DNA of 52,540 nucleotides from CAZRIZ01 sp964625885 (GTDB lineage Bacteria; Patescibacteriota; Saccharimonadia; Saccharimonadales; Saccharimonadaceae), in the NCBI GenBank assembly GCA_964625885.1, contig CAZVBM010000004.1, positions 1 to 52,540 on the forward strand, read 5' to 3'. The notes below the pieces were generated by a model. It was not told the DNA's origin and made no database searches. It saw only the letters and a list, made by a program, of their open reading frames with translations. This document shows, piece by piece, positions 25,183 to 33,904 of the stretch. Each line of letters opens with the position of its first letter. Position 1 is the first letter of the stretch. A program made the translations under genes and the position numbers.

Positions 25183-25990
25183 TTTTCTCTTGTTTGTACT
25201 GTTCTAGCTCGGGCGTCACCGCGGCCGATAAAGTTTTTAGATAATTATTACGTTTTTTAGCCATATTCCCACTTGGCGGCTTAGTGCCCTCTTTGTATAC
25301 CTGCTGAGTGGCAAAGCTTTGACCAAAAATTTTCTCAAATCGGACCCTAACCCGATCTGAGGCCACACCACTTCGCGGTCTATACGTTGGGCCAAACCAG
25401 TCAACATCCTCGGCGGATACAATATTCTGAAGCCTTTGTTCAAATGGCAAATAATACGTCTTGCCGTCCTTTGGAAATTGCCAGTTTTCTGGCTTAAGCT
25501 GACGGGTAGCTTCATCTACGGCAGTGATAATAAAGTCGCGAGCCGCATAATAATTTCTTGATCGGTTGCTATCCTCTAGTCTATCCTCAGGAAACTGTGT
25601 CATATAGCCTAGTCGCCGGCCTTCACTACTATAATTTACAAAGACGGTCGCCACGGCAAGAATCAGGTCTTGCTTAGTCTCAAAACTAGTACGTGAACGG
25701 TTTAAATTAAAATGTTCGCCTTTTGCCATATAGATATCGCCTTTGTTTATATCGGCGATGTTCTGACTATAAAAGTATTCTACGGGCAAGGTCGTGGGTT
25801 CTCTTTCCTGCCGCACAGCCGAAGCGCCAAGCTCGGTAACAACCTCTTTTAAGTAATCTGGCACCAACTCACCGGTCAACGTACGCGGATCGTCAGGCTC
25901 CTCAATAGCATAATTAGCCCGAAAATCACGCATCTCCGCCTCTGCGGCCGAGACAAATGGCTCTTTCTTGCTAATTCTTTCTGAACTCAT
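25178..25990 (-). CDS. hypothetical protein, soluble
   Basis: 270 residues, no signal or membrane segment, many charged residues, mixed alpha/beta. I do not recognise a family; EPDDPRTLTGELVPDYLKEV and YFYSQNIADINKGDIYMAKGEHF are the most distinctive stretches. The start at 25990 (MSSERIS) is chosen because TGtTATAAT ends 6 nt upstream; the longer reading from 26029 would run through that promoter. The C-terminus ends inside the duplicated tRNA terminator. Confidence 0.7.
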   Translation of the reverse strand: MSSERISKKEPFVSAAEAEMRDFRANYAIEEPDDPRTLTGELVPDYLKEVVTELGASAVRQEREPTTLPVEYFYSQNIADINKGDIYMAKGEHFNLNRSRTSFETKQDLILAVATVFVNYSSEGRRLGYMTQFPEDRLEDSNRSRNYYAARDFIITAVDEATRQLKPENWQFPKDGKTYYLPFEQRLQNIVSAEDVDWFGPTYRPRSGVASDRVRVRFEKIFGQSFATQQVYKEGTKPPSGNMAKKRNNYLKTLSAAVTPELEQYKQEKK

Positions 25991-25996
25991 ACCAAC

Positions 25997-26005
25997 ATTA
26001 TAACA
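25997..26005 (-). promoter_or_regulatory. extended -10, leaderless promoter
   Basis: TGtTATAAT on the minus strand, 6 nt before the ATG at 25990. Confidence 0.65.
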
Positions 26006-26043
26006 CATCACCCCGAGAAAGTCAACCACGACCAGCGCCCACG

Positions 26044-26069
26044 AAAACCCCGCTTTTTAGGGCGGGGCT
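26044..26069 (-). terminator. terminator of the 26144 gene
   Basis: On the minus strand, GCCCCGC pairs with GCGGGG(T) and is followed by TTTTC. Confidence 0.7.
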
Positions 26070-26143
26070 CCCGGGCACCTGTTTGTGTTGCCATTATGAT
26101 AACAGCAAACCGCTTATGGTGCAATAAGTCGATTAAAAATCAG

Positions 26144-26350
26144 TTATTTCTTGCGTGAAACTGTCAAGAAACCGTTACGTGGATTTTCCTTAACAATACG
26201 GCCTTCTGGTAGATCGCAAGGAGTACCCTTGTCGTTCTTTGGGTCTTTAGCGAAGAAATAGATAGTCTGCTCTTTTCCACCGCGTAGAGTAACATCCATC
26301 TTGTGTAAGTAGTATTTCACACCCTGTGAATTTGTATGACTATAAGCCAT
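26144..26350 (-). CDS. small basic conserved protein
   Basis: 68 residues (GVKYYLHKMDVTLRGGKEQTIYFFAKD ... GTPCDLPEGRIVKENPRNGFLTVSRKK). It looks like a small one-domain protein of a type common in Patescibacteria genomes, where it has no assigned role; that is from memory, not a search. The gene has a strong ribosome site (AAGGGAAGG), a TTGACA-type promoter and its own terminator, so it is probably well expressed as a single-gene unit. Confidence 0.75.
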   Translation of the reverse strand: MAYSHTNSQGVKYYLHKMDVTLRGGKEQTIYFFAKDPKNDKGTPCDLPEGRIVKENPRNGFLTVSRKK

Positions 26351-26388
26351 TTTGGTTGATTCCTTCCCTTAAATTAACTTATACTAAC

Positions 26389-26417
26389 AGATTACAAATA
26401 AATCTCTCTCTTGTCAA
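26389..26417 (-). promoter_or_regulatory. promoter of small basic protein gene
   Basis: -35 TTGACA (26412-26417), 17 bp, -10 TAATCT on the minus strand. A TATAAG further down is an alternative -10. Confidence 0.5.
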
Positions 26418-26421
26418 CAGG

Positions 26422-27060
26422 TTAGAGCTTTTTATCAACTTTTTTCAGGACAACCAACAGGATAGATTTGTAAATCAACCTCAAAGCTATCACTAGCGCC
26501 AGGAATAACCAACCCAAGATGGCAAAGCCAGCAAAGTCTGGAGTCCAGCGTGGCGAGACGAATTCCAGCTGATAAGAGCCAGGCTCGGGCATCTTGACCT
26601 CTGTTGAGCCATATTCAGCTGCCGGATACTTAGCTAATTCGTTTAAGTAGCACTGAAAATAATCAGCTGAGCGCACCCTAAACTGCGGATCGCAAACCTT
26701 GCTAGCCTTTAAGTAAATGTTGCCGTTGGGGTTGCTAGAAGCCAACTCCTCTGCCCTAGCCTTGACCGCCTCGGAATCGCGCGCATACTGGCCCTTCAAG
26801 AAGAACCGCCCTGTCGACGAGTTCATATGCTTATTGACATAAACCCGCAAGTCAGCCGCTCTATCCTTGGTGATCTCGGAATTACCCTCTTCATCGGCCG
26901 CCAGCAAAGCTTCGCGTCGGCTAACCATGCCGGTGTTATTAAGGCGCAGCAAAATCAACACCACAAACGAGAATAAAATTAAAATCAAAATCAATTGCCA
27001 CGTCTGATAATCTTTCAGGGTTTTAAGTAATTTCTCCTGTTTTGATTCGCGCTCAACCAT
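26422..27060 (-). CDS. two-helix membrane protein, unknown
   Basis: 212 residues from ATG 27060. Helices at about 21-41 and 180-203 flank an extracytoplasmic domain of about 135 residues with two cysteines (CDPQF, QCYLN). I do not recognise it. The start is uncertain: 27081 overlaps the MFS stop (ATGA coupling), but TATAAT ends exactly 6 nt before 27060, matching the leaderless pattern seen elsewhere. Both may be used. It follows the MFS gene on the same strand and could work with it. Confidence 0.65.
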   Translation of the reverse strand: MVERESKQEKLLKTLKDYQTWQLILILILFSFVVLILLRLNNTGMVSRREALLAADEEGNSEITKDRAADLRVYVNKHMNSSTGRFFLKGQYARDSEAVKARAEELASSNPNGNIYLKASKVCDPQFRVRSADYFQCYLNELAKYPAAEYGSTEVKMPEPGSYQLEFVSPRWTPDFAGFAILGWLFLALVIALRLIYKSILLVVLKKVDKKL

Positions 27061-27066
27061 ACGTTT

Positions 27067-27072
27067 ATTATA
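27067..27072 (-). promoter_or_regulatory. -10 TATAAT, leaderless
   Basis: Six nt before the ATG at 27060, overlapping the first codons of the longer reading frame. Confidence 0.5.
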
Positions 27073-27077
27073 TCGCA

Positions 27078-28295
27078 TCACGGCTCCGACCAGTAGCCAG
27101 TTAGGCTAAATGACAAAGCAATTACACCGGACATTACCAAGAAAATCTGCATGCCCATGGCCTCATTTGCCGTCATCGACATAGCCGCCACCCAAGTTAA
27201 ACAAGCGATAAAGGTAAAGATATGCCAAAACAGATGACGATACATCAGATAAGTCACTCGCGTGCCCGAGCGATCTGCCCGAGTGAACTGCTCTCTGAGC
27301 GTCGCAATGCCTCGTGCTGTAGCAGCCGAGTTTGATAAAACAATATTAACACCGACCATCATCGGAGTACGCACAAAAGCCTTGATGGCTGTCATAAACG
27401 CCCCAACGAAAGTGCTGCTATTGAAAATTATAAAGCCGTAACGACGATGACGATCTAGTAACTTGCCGACGACATAAGCAGTGATCACTGCGATCAAACC
27501 GCCAACCGAGCTAACCACGCCAGTCACTAGATAAGAGTTTTGCTGCGCAAAGATCACTACTACCAAAAACAACGACCAAACTTTATCAACTGTGGTGTTA
27601 AACCCTGGCGCTATCTGAAAGAACATCTCCCGAGCGTATTTACGAAACGGGAAAGCCAATGGGGCAAAATAATGCTGCTTTTTAGCCGTATCTTGGGTCT
27701 TAAACAGCGGCCAGGTTGAAGCCACAAACAAAACCGAAGCAATGATAATAACCACACTCGGGCTAGCAAAAGTTGAGATCACACCACCTAGGAGCGGCGA
27801 CAAAATTACTGTCGCCTTTTCGAAAATCGCCATGAAGCCAATTTCCTTACCAGCGTTATCGTCGCTTTTAACTTCTGAGAAGATCACATCGTGCGCTAGT
27901 TGATACAATGTAATCGTCACTGACTGTAAAAAGCCACCAAGCGCAATTGAAAAGTCGTCAGTTAGATTAGCGTAGCAGATAATTGCTGGGATGTAGATTA
28001 GGTTGCTGATAAGGATAATTCTCTTGGCACCAAGTCGAGCTATCAGCACCGCCGCCAATGGCGTCATGACCACATTAACCAGAGCTCGGTAGGCGCTAAA
28101 AATTGCGATGTACACCAACGAATGCCCAGCACGGTATAAATAGACTAGGACGAAAGCCGAAATTAAATTTAGCGCCAAAAGACGCAACACCTTGGCGGTG
28201 TAAAGTGCGGAAATCTCACTAAAAGTCGCCTTACGCCAAAAATGTCGTGACTTGAACCACGCCAATAATTTCGAAATGCCAGAAAAGCCCACCAT
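27078..28295 (-). CDS. major facilitator superfamily transporter
   Basis: 405 residues with about 12 predicted membrane helices in two halves. The loop LIARLGAKRIILISN corresponds to the MFS motif A region (G-x-x-x-D/G-R-x-G-R-R/K type) between helices 2 and 3, and a similar VGKLLDRHRRYGF sits between helices 8 and 9. The substrate cannot be read. ATG follows AAAGGGTGAT. It is divergent from the MurC/Mpl-like gene. Confidence 0.85.
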   Translation of the reverse strand: MVGFSGISKLLAWFKSRHFWRKATFSEISALYTAKVLRLLALNLISAFVLVYLYRAGHSLVYIAIFSAYRALVNVVMTPLAAVLIARLGAKRIILISNLIYIPAIICYANLTDDFSIALGGFLQSVTITLYQLAHDVIFSEVKSDDNAGKEIGFMAIFEKATVILSPLLGGVISTFASPSVVIIIASVLFVASTWPLFKTQDTAKKQHYFAPLAFPFRKYAREMFFQIAPGFNTTVDKVWSLFLVVVIFAQQNSYLVTGVVSSVGGLIAVITAYVVGKLLDRHRRYGFIIFNSSTFVGAFMTAIKAFVRTPMMVGVNIVLSNSAATARGIATLREQFTRADRSGTRVTYLMYRHLFWHIFTFIACLTWVAAMSMTANEAMGMQIFLVMSGVIALSFSLTGYWSEP

Positions 28296-28347
28296 ATCAC
28301 CCTTTATTTAACCACAAAACTACTGATTTTTCTACCGTCTAATTAGT

Positions 28348-28353
28348 GTATAC
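28348..28353 (+). promoter_or_regulatory. -10 TATACT of MurC/Mpl-like gene, leaderless
   Basis: Six nt before the ATG at 28360. Confidence 0.6.
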
Positions 28354-28359
28354 TGATGA

Positions 28360-29650
28360 TATGAAATTATATTTTGCAGGTCTTGCTGGCAAAGCACTCT
28401 CCCCTCTAGCCAATCTAGCGCTCGATGCCGGGCATCAGGTCTTTGGTAGCGACCCATTACCAACACCAGAAATTGCTCAGTTAAAGAAGCGCGGCGTTGT
28501 CTTTTCTACCGACCAATCGGGCGATTTCCTACGCAAAGTACATCAAGAAAACCAAATTGATTGGGTGATTCACACTTCAGCTATCAAACCCGGCCACCCA
28601 GAGTTAACCACCGCCCAAGAACTAGACATCAAAGCTAGCAAACGCGATCGGTTTATCCCGCAATTTATAAAGGAACATGATTTTAAATTAATCGCCGTAG
28701 CTGGCACGCACGGTAAAACCACTATTACCACCATGCTGATTTGGCTATTTCACCAACTAGGTATGCCGGTTAGCTATTTGGTCGGCAGCACCCTACCGTT
28801 CGCGGCCGATGGCTGTTACAACCCAGAGAGTCAATATTTTATTTATGAATGTGACGAATACGATCGCAACTTTCTACACTACCACCCCAAATACAGTCTG
28901 GTCCCCGCTCTTGATTATGACCACGTTGACATTTACCCAACCCGCCAAGACTATCAGGAAGCTTTTCGTCAATTTATTAATCAATCTGAAAGAGTTTGGC
29001 TATGGCAACACGATGTTTATGAATTGATTGAAAATTTACCAAACATAACGACGCTAAGTAAAACTGACGAGCGGATCAAGTTGCTAGGCAAACACAATCG
29101 CCGCAATGGCACACTAGCCCTCCAGTTAGCCAAGGTCGTTTTTTCCGAGCACGATGAAGCCCAATTGGTTGAAATCTTAAACCAAACACCCCTAGCCGGT
29201 CGCCGCTTTGAACAAATCGCGCCGGGCCTATTTTCTGACTATGCGCACCATCCAGCGGAAGTCCAGGCCACACTTCAGATGGCCCGAGAGTACGCCGACA
29301 AGCACGGCTTTAAGCAGGTTGTGGCGGTCTACGAACCTTTGCAGAATTCACGTCAGCATCAGATTTATCAACAGTACCCAACAGTTTTTGCCCAGGCGGA
29401 CAAAATTTATTGGGTGCCAACCTGGCAAGTGCGTGAAGATCCTAATCTAGAAATCCTAACACCAGATTTCTTTGCCAAGCTGATGCCAGAAAAAACCTAC
29501 GCGGGCGATATTAATAACGAACTACTCAAGAACATTCAGCAGGAATTAAAAGCTGGTAACTTGGTACTGTTTATGGCTGGCGGCCGGGGTGACGAATGGA
29601 TGCGCCAGCACGCCAGTGAGTTTATTCTGCCACCGTCGCCGACAAATTAA
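28360..29650 (+). CDS. MurC/Mpl-like UDP-N-acetylmuramate amino acid/peptide ligase
   Basis: 429 residues. Three Mur ligase domains: an N-terminal Rossmann-like domain (LYFAGLAGKALSPLANLALDAGHQVFGSD), a central ATPase with AGTHGKTTITTM near residue 116 and YECDEYDRNF, and a C-terminal domain with DYAHHPAEVQATL. The pattern fits MurC (adds L-Ala to UDP-MurNAc) or Mpl (adds recycled peptide); the H-P-x-E motif is shared. The GTG at 28346 lies across the -10 and is rejected as start. It overlaps the convergent 29622 gene by 29 nt. Confidence 0.87.
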
Positions 29651-30026
29651 TCAGGTTCTCATCTAATAAGACATCGGGGGCAAACGGTATCGAATCGCCA
29701 ACCGAATCTTGGTAGTACTGCAAGGAATCGGCCACTTGATTAGCAAAAACGCCATCTACCATGCCAACCGGATCGACCACAACCTCTCGACTCGGTAAAC
29801 TGTTGTTCTCTTTTTCTTTACGCAGCCTATCCTGATGAGCTGGCAAACTTAAATCAAGCGAGGCTGCATCCGACATGCGATAAATGCCATAACTAATCGC
29901 CCCCATAATCACTGCAAATATTACCGATATTAATAGAAATAGATAAAATCGGTTAAACGGCCATTTTATGTGGCTCATCAGTTCATCAAACGTCGGTCGT
30001 GATGCTTTTTTAGGAGTCTCGTCCAT
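29622..30026 (-). CDS. single-pass membrane protein, unknown
   Basis: 134 residues. Cytoplasmic N-terminus (1-27), one membrane helix (about 28-50) and an outside segment of about 80 residues without cysteines. ATG at 30026 has GAGGTG 7 nt upstream; its start overlaps the end of the secreted protein gene 30010-30528, so the two are translationally linked. Function unknown; perhaps a complex with the upstream secreted coiled-coil protein. Confidence 0.68.
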   Translation of the reverse strand: MDETPKKASRPTFDELMSHIKWPFNRFYLFLLISVIFAVIMGAISYGIYRMSDAASLDLSLPAHQDRLRKEKENNSLPSREVVVDPVGMVDGVFANQVADSLQYYQDSVGDSIPFAPDVLLDENLINLSATVAE

Positions 30027-30528
30027 CACCAATCACCTCTTTTATCATCTTCTTATAGCCATCAATTTGACCATCCAAAACTTTTAGTTGCCGATTTAAA
30101 TCCGATCTAAGTGAGCGCACAGCCTCGAGCTTAGTATAGAAATCAATTGGGTTGTTTTCACAGTCAGATAACACTAGATCATCCAGCTTATTTTTATACG
30201 CTCGATAAGAATTGCGAAAATCTTGTAAGCTATTATTGAACTGGGTCGTAGTAGCAACCAGACTGCTAGCATCGTAGCGATTAGCCACCAAGCGTGTGTT
30301 CGCAGGTGTGAGGACTTTTTCAATTACCGATTCATAAGCCTGGCCGTAGTTGACTCGCGTTAGGCTATCGTTAATTTGCACTTGCTTTAAGCGCAGCCTG
30401 ATCGTCTCACAATTCAGCGAGATGTTTTGGTAAACCACCTCGCTGGGTGCCGCTGAGGTCTTAGGCGCAGCTAACAACCCAGCCAAAACTGCTAGTAAAA
30501 CTATTAGACCACAACTAAGGCGCTTCAT
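30010..30528 (-). CDS. secreted coiled-coil protein, unknown
   Basis: 172 residues. Signal peptide MKRLSCGLIVLLAVLAGLLAAPKTSA with a likely cut at TSA-AP, then an alpha-helical domain with two cysteines (NCETI and DCENN). No lipobox. The ATG at 30528 lies 6 nt after TGtTAAAAT, a leaderless start. It is paired with the membrane protein gene at 29622-30026. I do not recognise the family. Confidence 0.7.
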   Translation of the reverse strand: MKRLSCGLIVLLAVLAGLLAAPKTSAAPSEVVYQNISLNCETIRLRLKQVQINDSLTRVNYGQAYESVIEKVLTPANTRLVANRYDASSLVATTTQFNNSLQDFRNSYRAYKNKLDDLVLSDCENNPIDFYTKLEAVRSLRSDLNRQLKVLDGQIDGYKKMIKEVIGDGRDS

Positions 30529-30534
30529 GCTGTT

Positions 30535-30543
30535 ATTTTAACA
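30535..30543 (-). promoter_or_regulatory. extended -10, leaderless
   Basis: TGtTAAAAT on the minus strand, 6 nt before the ATG at 30528. Confidence 0.65.
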
Positions 30544-30558
30544 CAGATTAGATAGAGA

Positions 30559-31884
30559 CTACGGCGCTAATCGATTGATATCACGCGGGAAGAGACAGGC
30601 TTCCTTGACATTGTTTAAGCCAATCGTCTTTTGCACTAGTCGGTCAACGCCAAAGCCACAGCCACCGTGTGGCGGTAAGCCAAATTGGAAAGCTTGCAGA
30701 TAATATTTAAAACCAGGCGCAGCCACGTCTAGACCTTTATCGGTCATTTGCTTAACCATCTTTTGGTAATTTTCTTCGCGTAGCGGACAGGTTGCCAACT
30801 CCTGACCACGGTACAGTAGATCGGCCCAAGCTACGGTCTCGCCATCATCATTAAACTTGTGATAAAACTTACCAGCCACCGTTGGGAAATCTTTGACAAA
30901 CACTAGGTCACTATTTAGCTTCTTGCGCGCATACTCACCCATGAAACGCTCTTCGTCTGGTGTCAGGTCCTTCTCCTCCGTTGTATCAGTGCCAGTAGCT
31001 TTGGTATACATCTCGTGTACCTCAGCAACTGTAAAGCGCGGAATCTCCGCCGCTGTCGCTGGCAATTTCAGTTCCGGCGCATTGAGACTCTTTAGTTCAT
31101 CAGCGAATTTCTTGTAAGTCTCAGTCAGAGCAAACATCGTCATGCCACCAACCATGTTAAGAACATCGTCATGACTCTTCACAAAGCCCATCTCAATATC
31201 AAGCATGGTTACTTCAGCTAAGTGACGCGAGGTAGCAGAGAGCTCAGCGCGATAAGCATGGCCGATTTCAAACACTCGCTCATAAGCGCCGACCATGATC
31301 TGCTTATAAAATTGTGGACTCTGCGCCAAAGTTGCTTCTTTGCCGTAATAGTCAAGCTTAAAGACCTCAGCTCCACCCTCAGTCGCCCCCGCCAAGAGCT
31401 TCGGCGTGTCCATTTCCACGAATTCATTATCAATCAAAAAGCGGCGTAAGTTTTGCACCAAGTCCGAACGAATCTTAAAAATCTTTTGTTCGTTTAGATT
31501 ACGAATATTGAGCACGCGAAACTCAAACAAATTATCTAAGTTCTCTGACTTATGCGGAATCGGTTTGTCAACTTCGATTGGCGGCTCGTCGGTTACTGGC
31601 ACAATTACTTCCACCTCAACATCGTGTAGCTCGGCGCCACCAGGTGCGCGGTCATCACCAACCACGTTGCCAGTCAAAACCAATACCGTACCAATCTGCA
31701 TGCCACGTAGCTTTTCTAATTCGTCTTTGCTTTCAATTAAGCTTTGCGCAATACCGCTGCGATCTCTCAGAGTAATAAAATTCAAGCCGCCCAGTAAGCG
31801 CTTCTTGTGCACCCATCCCATGATGGAAACTTTTTTGCCAATACGAGAGCCCAGCTCTCGAATCAGAGTTCTGTCTTTGTCCAT
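30559..31884 (-). CDS. aspS: archaeal-type aspartyl (Asp/Asn)-tRNA synthetase
   Basis: 441 residues, class IIb synthetase. An N-terminal OB-fold for anticodon binding (1-105), motif 1 region EFVEMDTPKL, the archaeal-type signature GATEGGAEVF, QSPQFYKQIMV, and motif 3 GGCGFGVDRLVQ with the C-terminal FPRDINRLAP. The short length without the bacterial GAD insertion and the GATEGGAEVF motif point to the archaeal/eukaryal AspRS form, often non-discriminating so that it also charges tRNA-Asn. AsnRS is the alternative. A ribosome site AGAGG precedes the ATG. Confidence 0.85.
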   Translation of the reverse strand: MDKDRTLIRELGSRIGKKVSIMGWVHKKRLLGGLNFITLRDRSGIAQSLIESKDELEKLRGMQIGTVLVLTGNVVGDDRAPGGAELHDVEVEVIVPVTDEPPIEVDKPIPHKSENLDNLFEFRVLNIRNLNEQKIFKIRSDLVQNLRRFLIDNEFVEMDTPKLLAGATEGGAEVFKLDYYGKEATLAQSPQFYKQIMVGAYERVFEIGHAYRAELSATSRHLAEVTMLDIEMGFVKSHDDVLNMVGGMTMFALTETYKKFADELKSLNAPELKLPATAAEIPRFTVAEVHEMYTKATGTDTTEEKDLTPDEERFMGEYARKKLNSDLVFVKDFPTVAGKFYHKFNDDGETVAWADLLYRGQELATCPLREENYQKMVKQMTDKGLDVAAPGFKYYLQAFQFGLPPHGGCGFGVDRLVQKTIGLNNVKEACLFPRDINRLAP

Positions 31885-31913
31885 AATGCCTCTTTTCTAC
31901 TAGATGTATTGTA

Positions 31914-32837
31914 TCATATCTTATCGCCAATTAAACTGGCGATAATACTACTCAAACGAAGCATGCCGACTGGTCGGTCGTCTTTCTCTACCACCGCCAC
32001 CAAAGCCTGCTCAGTTAAAAGCTGTTGCAGAGCGCCCATCAAGCTATCGTCGTGGCGCAACATAATCACCTGGTTATCACATAGCTCTTGGGCGGTTCGA
32101 CTATCTTTATTATCAAGTAACACCAAATCAGCCAGATTTAACATGCCAACCACGTCTTCAGCCTCATTTAGAACTGGGAAGTATTCGTAACCAGTCCGAT
32201 GCAAATCATCCAGCACAAGAGGGCCGATCAAATCACTAGCCGACAGACTCATAACCTCATCAAATGGCGTCATTATTTCCCCAACCGTGACATCATCAAA
32301 CTTTAAAACCGATTTGATTAAGCGTCGCTGGCTATCATCGACTGCTGCTGGTGAGTTTTCCATCAGGAACAGTAGCTCATCTAAAGAGTCAACATGATCC
32401 TGTCCGCTACCGCCCAGTTGCCTCAACGAGCTTAGGTTTGTTAGGCCAACCAACCTGCGCAAAGACTTACTAGTCGCCAATAGATATTTCTCAATCTTTA
32501 GATAGATTTTTTGTGCCAAGCGTTGGATGGGCTTAATCTTAGCGATAACATTTATCAAAGTAGGAGCTGCGATGATCACCAACCACGCTCGTCCATCACC
32601 CAGAGCTTTTTGACTAGCAAAGAATAATCCGACATACAAAATAACCAGCCAAAAGAATTGCCAGCTAAGCAACGTAGTCTTGCTAGTTAGACGATCCAGC
32701 TCCAATTTAGCTCTATCAGATTTTGTCTGGTCTTGTTTTTGTTTCAGTTGCCAAGCCGAATAGCTGGTTTTTAACCCACTCCAAGCCGATAGTATCACAA
32801 TCACCACCACCAGTAGCGCCATCAGCACGTACCACAT
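31914..32837 (-). CDS. CBS-pair membrane protein (CNNM/CorC-like)
   Basis: 307 residues. N-terminal helix (1-20), then helices at about 59-76 and 84-100, a linker, and a CBS pair from about 180 (VGEIMTPFDEVMSL ... FPVLNEAEDVVGMLNLADLV ... VVEKDDRPVGMLRLSSIIA). TlyC/CorC-type proteins have a DUF21 membrane part and a CBS pair; here the membrane part is shorter and the CorC_HlyC end is missing. Possibly involved in Mg or other ion handling. It has a leaderless promoter. Confidence 0.78.
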   Translation of the reverse strand: MWYVLMALLVVVIVILSAWSGLKTSYSAWQLKQKQDQTKSDRAKLELDRLTSKTTLLSWQFFWLVILYVGLFFASQKALGDGRAWLVIIAAPTLINVIAKIKPIQRLAQKIYLKIEKYLLATSKSLRRLVGLTNLSSLRQLGGSGQDHVDSLDELLFLMENSPAAVDDSQRRLIKSVLKFDDVTVGEIMTPFDEVMSLSASDLIGPLVLDDLHRTGYEYFPVLNEAEDVVGMLNLADLVLLDNKDSRTAQELCDNQVIMLRHDDSLMGALQQLLTEQALVAVVEKDDRPVGMLRLSSIIASLIGDKI

Positions 32838-32843
32838 GATGAG

Positions 32844-32852
32844 ATTTTAGCA
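32844..32852 (-). promoter_or_regulatory. extended -10 of CBS gene, leaderless
   Basis: TGcTAAAAT on the minus strand, 6 nt before the ATG at 32837. It abuts the divergent promoter at 32858-32886. Confidence 0.65.
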
Positions 32853-32857
32853 CGAGC

Positions 32858-32886
32858 TTGAAGGCAGAGCAATTTTTTAATATAAT
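32858..32886 (+). promoter_or_regulatory. promoter of DsbA-like gene
   Basis: -35 TTGAAG (32858-32863), 17-bp spacer, -10 TATAAT (32881-32886). Confidence 0.65.
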
Positions 32887-32914
32887 AGACAAGAGTTACA
32901 AAGGGGAGTTTTTG

Positions 32915-33586
32915 ATGAAAAGATGGATTGTATTTGCAGTGGTTATGATAGGTGCGATTGGCTTGTTGGTACTCACCCAAGACCGCTCGGCAATTAAGAT
33001 TGACTTATCGCAGGTTAATAAAGACGCTATTGTGGCTGCTAGTGAACAGAATGGCCAGATTGGCGATCATATTATTGGCGATCAAAATGCCAAGGTGGTT
33101 CTAGTGGTTTATGGTGATTACCAGTGTTCAGCCTGCTCCAGTCATAACCAAAAACTAATTGACCTAGCTAAGTCCTACGAAAACAACTTTGCTATGACTT
33201 ACCGCCACTATCCGATACCCGGACATTCCAATGCTCGCGCTGCGGCTGCGGCTGCCGAAGCCGCTGGCAAGCAAAGTAAATTCTGGGAAATGCACAGCAA
33301 GCTATTTCAGAACTATCTCTATTGGGGTTCAGACGTCAACCAACGCGATCAGATCTTTCAGGACTATGCCAACCAGCTTGGTTTAAATGTTGAGCAATTC
33401 AAGCAGGATGTCGCCTTGACTGAGATTAAGCAGAAAATTGATTTCGACACAGCCCTAGGTAGAGCTCATGAGCTACGCGAAACCCCCACCCTAGTGCTAA
33501 ATGGCCAAAAACTTGACGTCGAAGTTTGGTCCGATGACCAAAAGCTTAAAGACGCGATTCAAGAACAACTAGACGCTAATAAATAA
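32915..33586 (+). CDS. DsbA-like thioredoxin-fold protein
   Basis: 223 residues. One N-terminal signal anchor (about 4-22), then a DsbA-family domain with active site CSAC in YGDYQCSACSSHNQ near residue 70 and a later RETPTLVLNGQ with the cis-proline. It probably forms or shuffles disulfides in exported proteins, several of which here carry cysteine pairs. The ATG at 32915 follows AAAGGGGAG; an in-frame start at 32858 would precede the promoter. It has its own terminator. Confidence 0.9.
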   Translation: MKRWIVFAVVMIGAIGLLVLTQDRSAIKIDLSQVNKDAIVAASEQNGQIGDHIIGDQNAKVVLVVYGDYQCSACSSHNQKLIDLAKSYENNFAMTYRHYPIPGHSNARAAAAAAEAAGKQSKFWEMHSKLFQNYLYWGSDVNQRDQIFQDYANQLGLNVEQFKQDVALTEIKQKIDFDTALGRAHELRETPTLVLNGQKLDVEVWSDDQKLKDAIQEQLDANK

Positions 33587-33598
33587 GTTCAACAAATT

Positions 33599-33637
33599 GA
33601 AAATAGCCCCGGTGCCTTGGGGCTATTTTCGTTTTTT
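33599..33637 (+). terminator. strong terminator after DsbA-like gene
   Basis: GAAAATAGCCCC pairs with GGGGCTATTTTC, followed by GTTTTTTATT. Confidence 0.9.
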
Positions 33638-33664
33638 ATTGTCTAATTTAAGTTTCTATCAGTC

Positions 33665-33757
33665 TTAGACTGCTAGAAATTGTTGCCATTCGGCAGGCAC
33701 CACATCTACTGCGATCTTTTTGCTCCGAGATGGGGCAAATTCGATTGCTATTGACAT
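33665..33757 (-). CDS. possible 30-residue small protein
   Basis: ATG at 33757 with GGAG about 7 nt upstream opens a 30-codon frame (MSIAIEFAPSRSKKIAVDVV...) ending in TAA. It lies in an otherwise empty 318-bp region downstream of the arc-side genes on the same strand. It could be a real microprotein or a leader/remnant. No family is recognised and nothing but the ribosome site and codon flow supports it. Confidence 0.35.
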   Translation of the reverse strand: MSIAIEFAPSRSKKIAVDVVPAEWQQFLAV

Positions 33758-33904
33758 GGATTTACTCCGTTAATTTTCATGCTTTCTTGGTTTCGACCAT
33801 AGTCACTTTCAAAAGCATGTTCAGTAGTTTAACAAAGATGACACTTTCAGACAAGCTTTAGCGCAATAACAGTGGAAAACTCTGAATAATCTGTGTAAAA
33901 GCTG

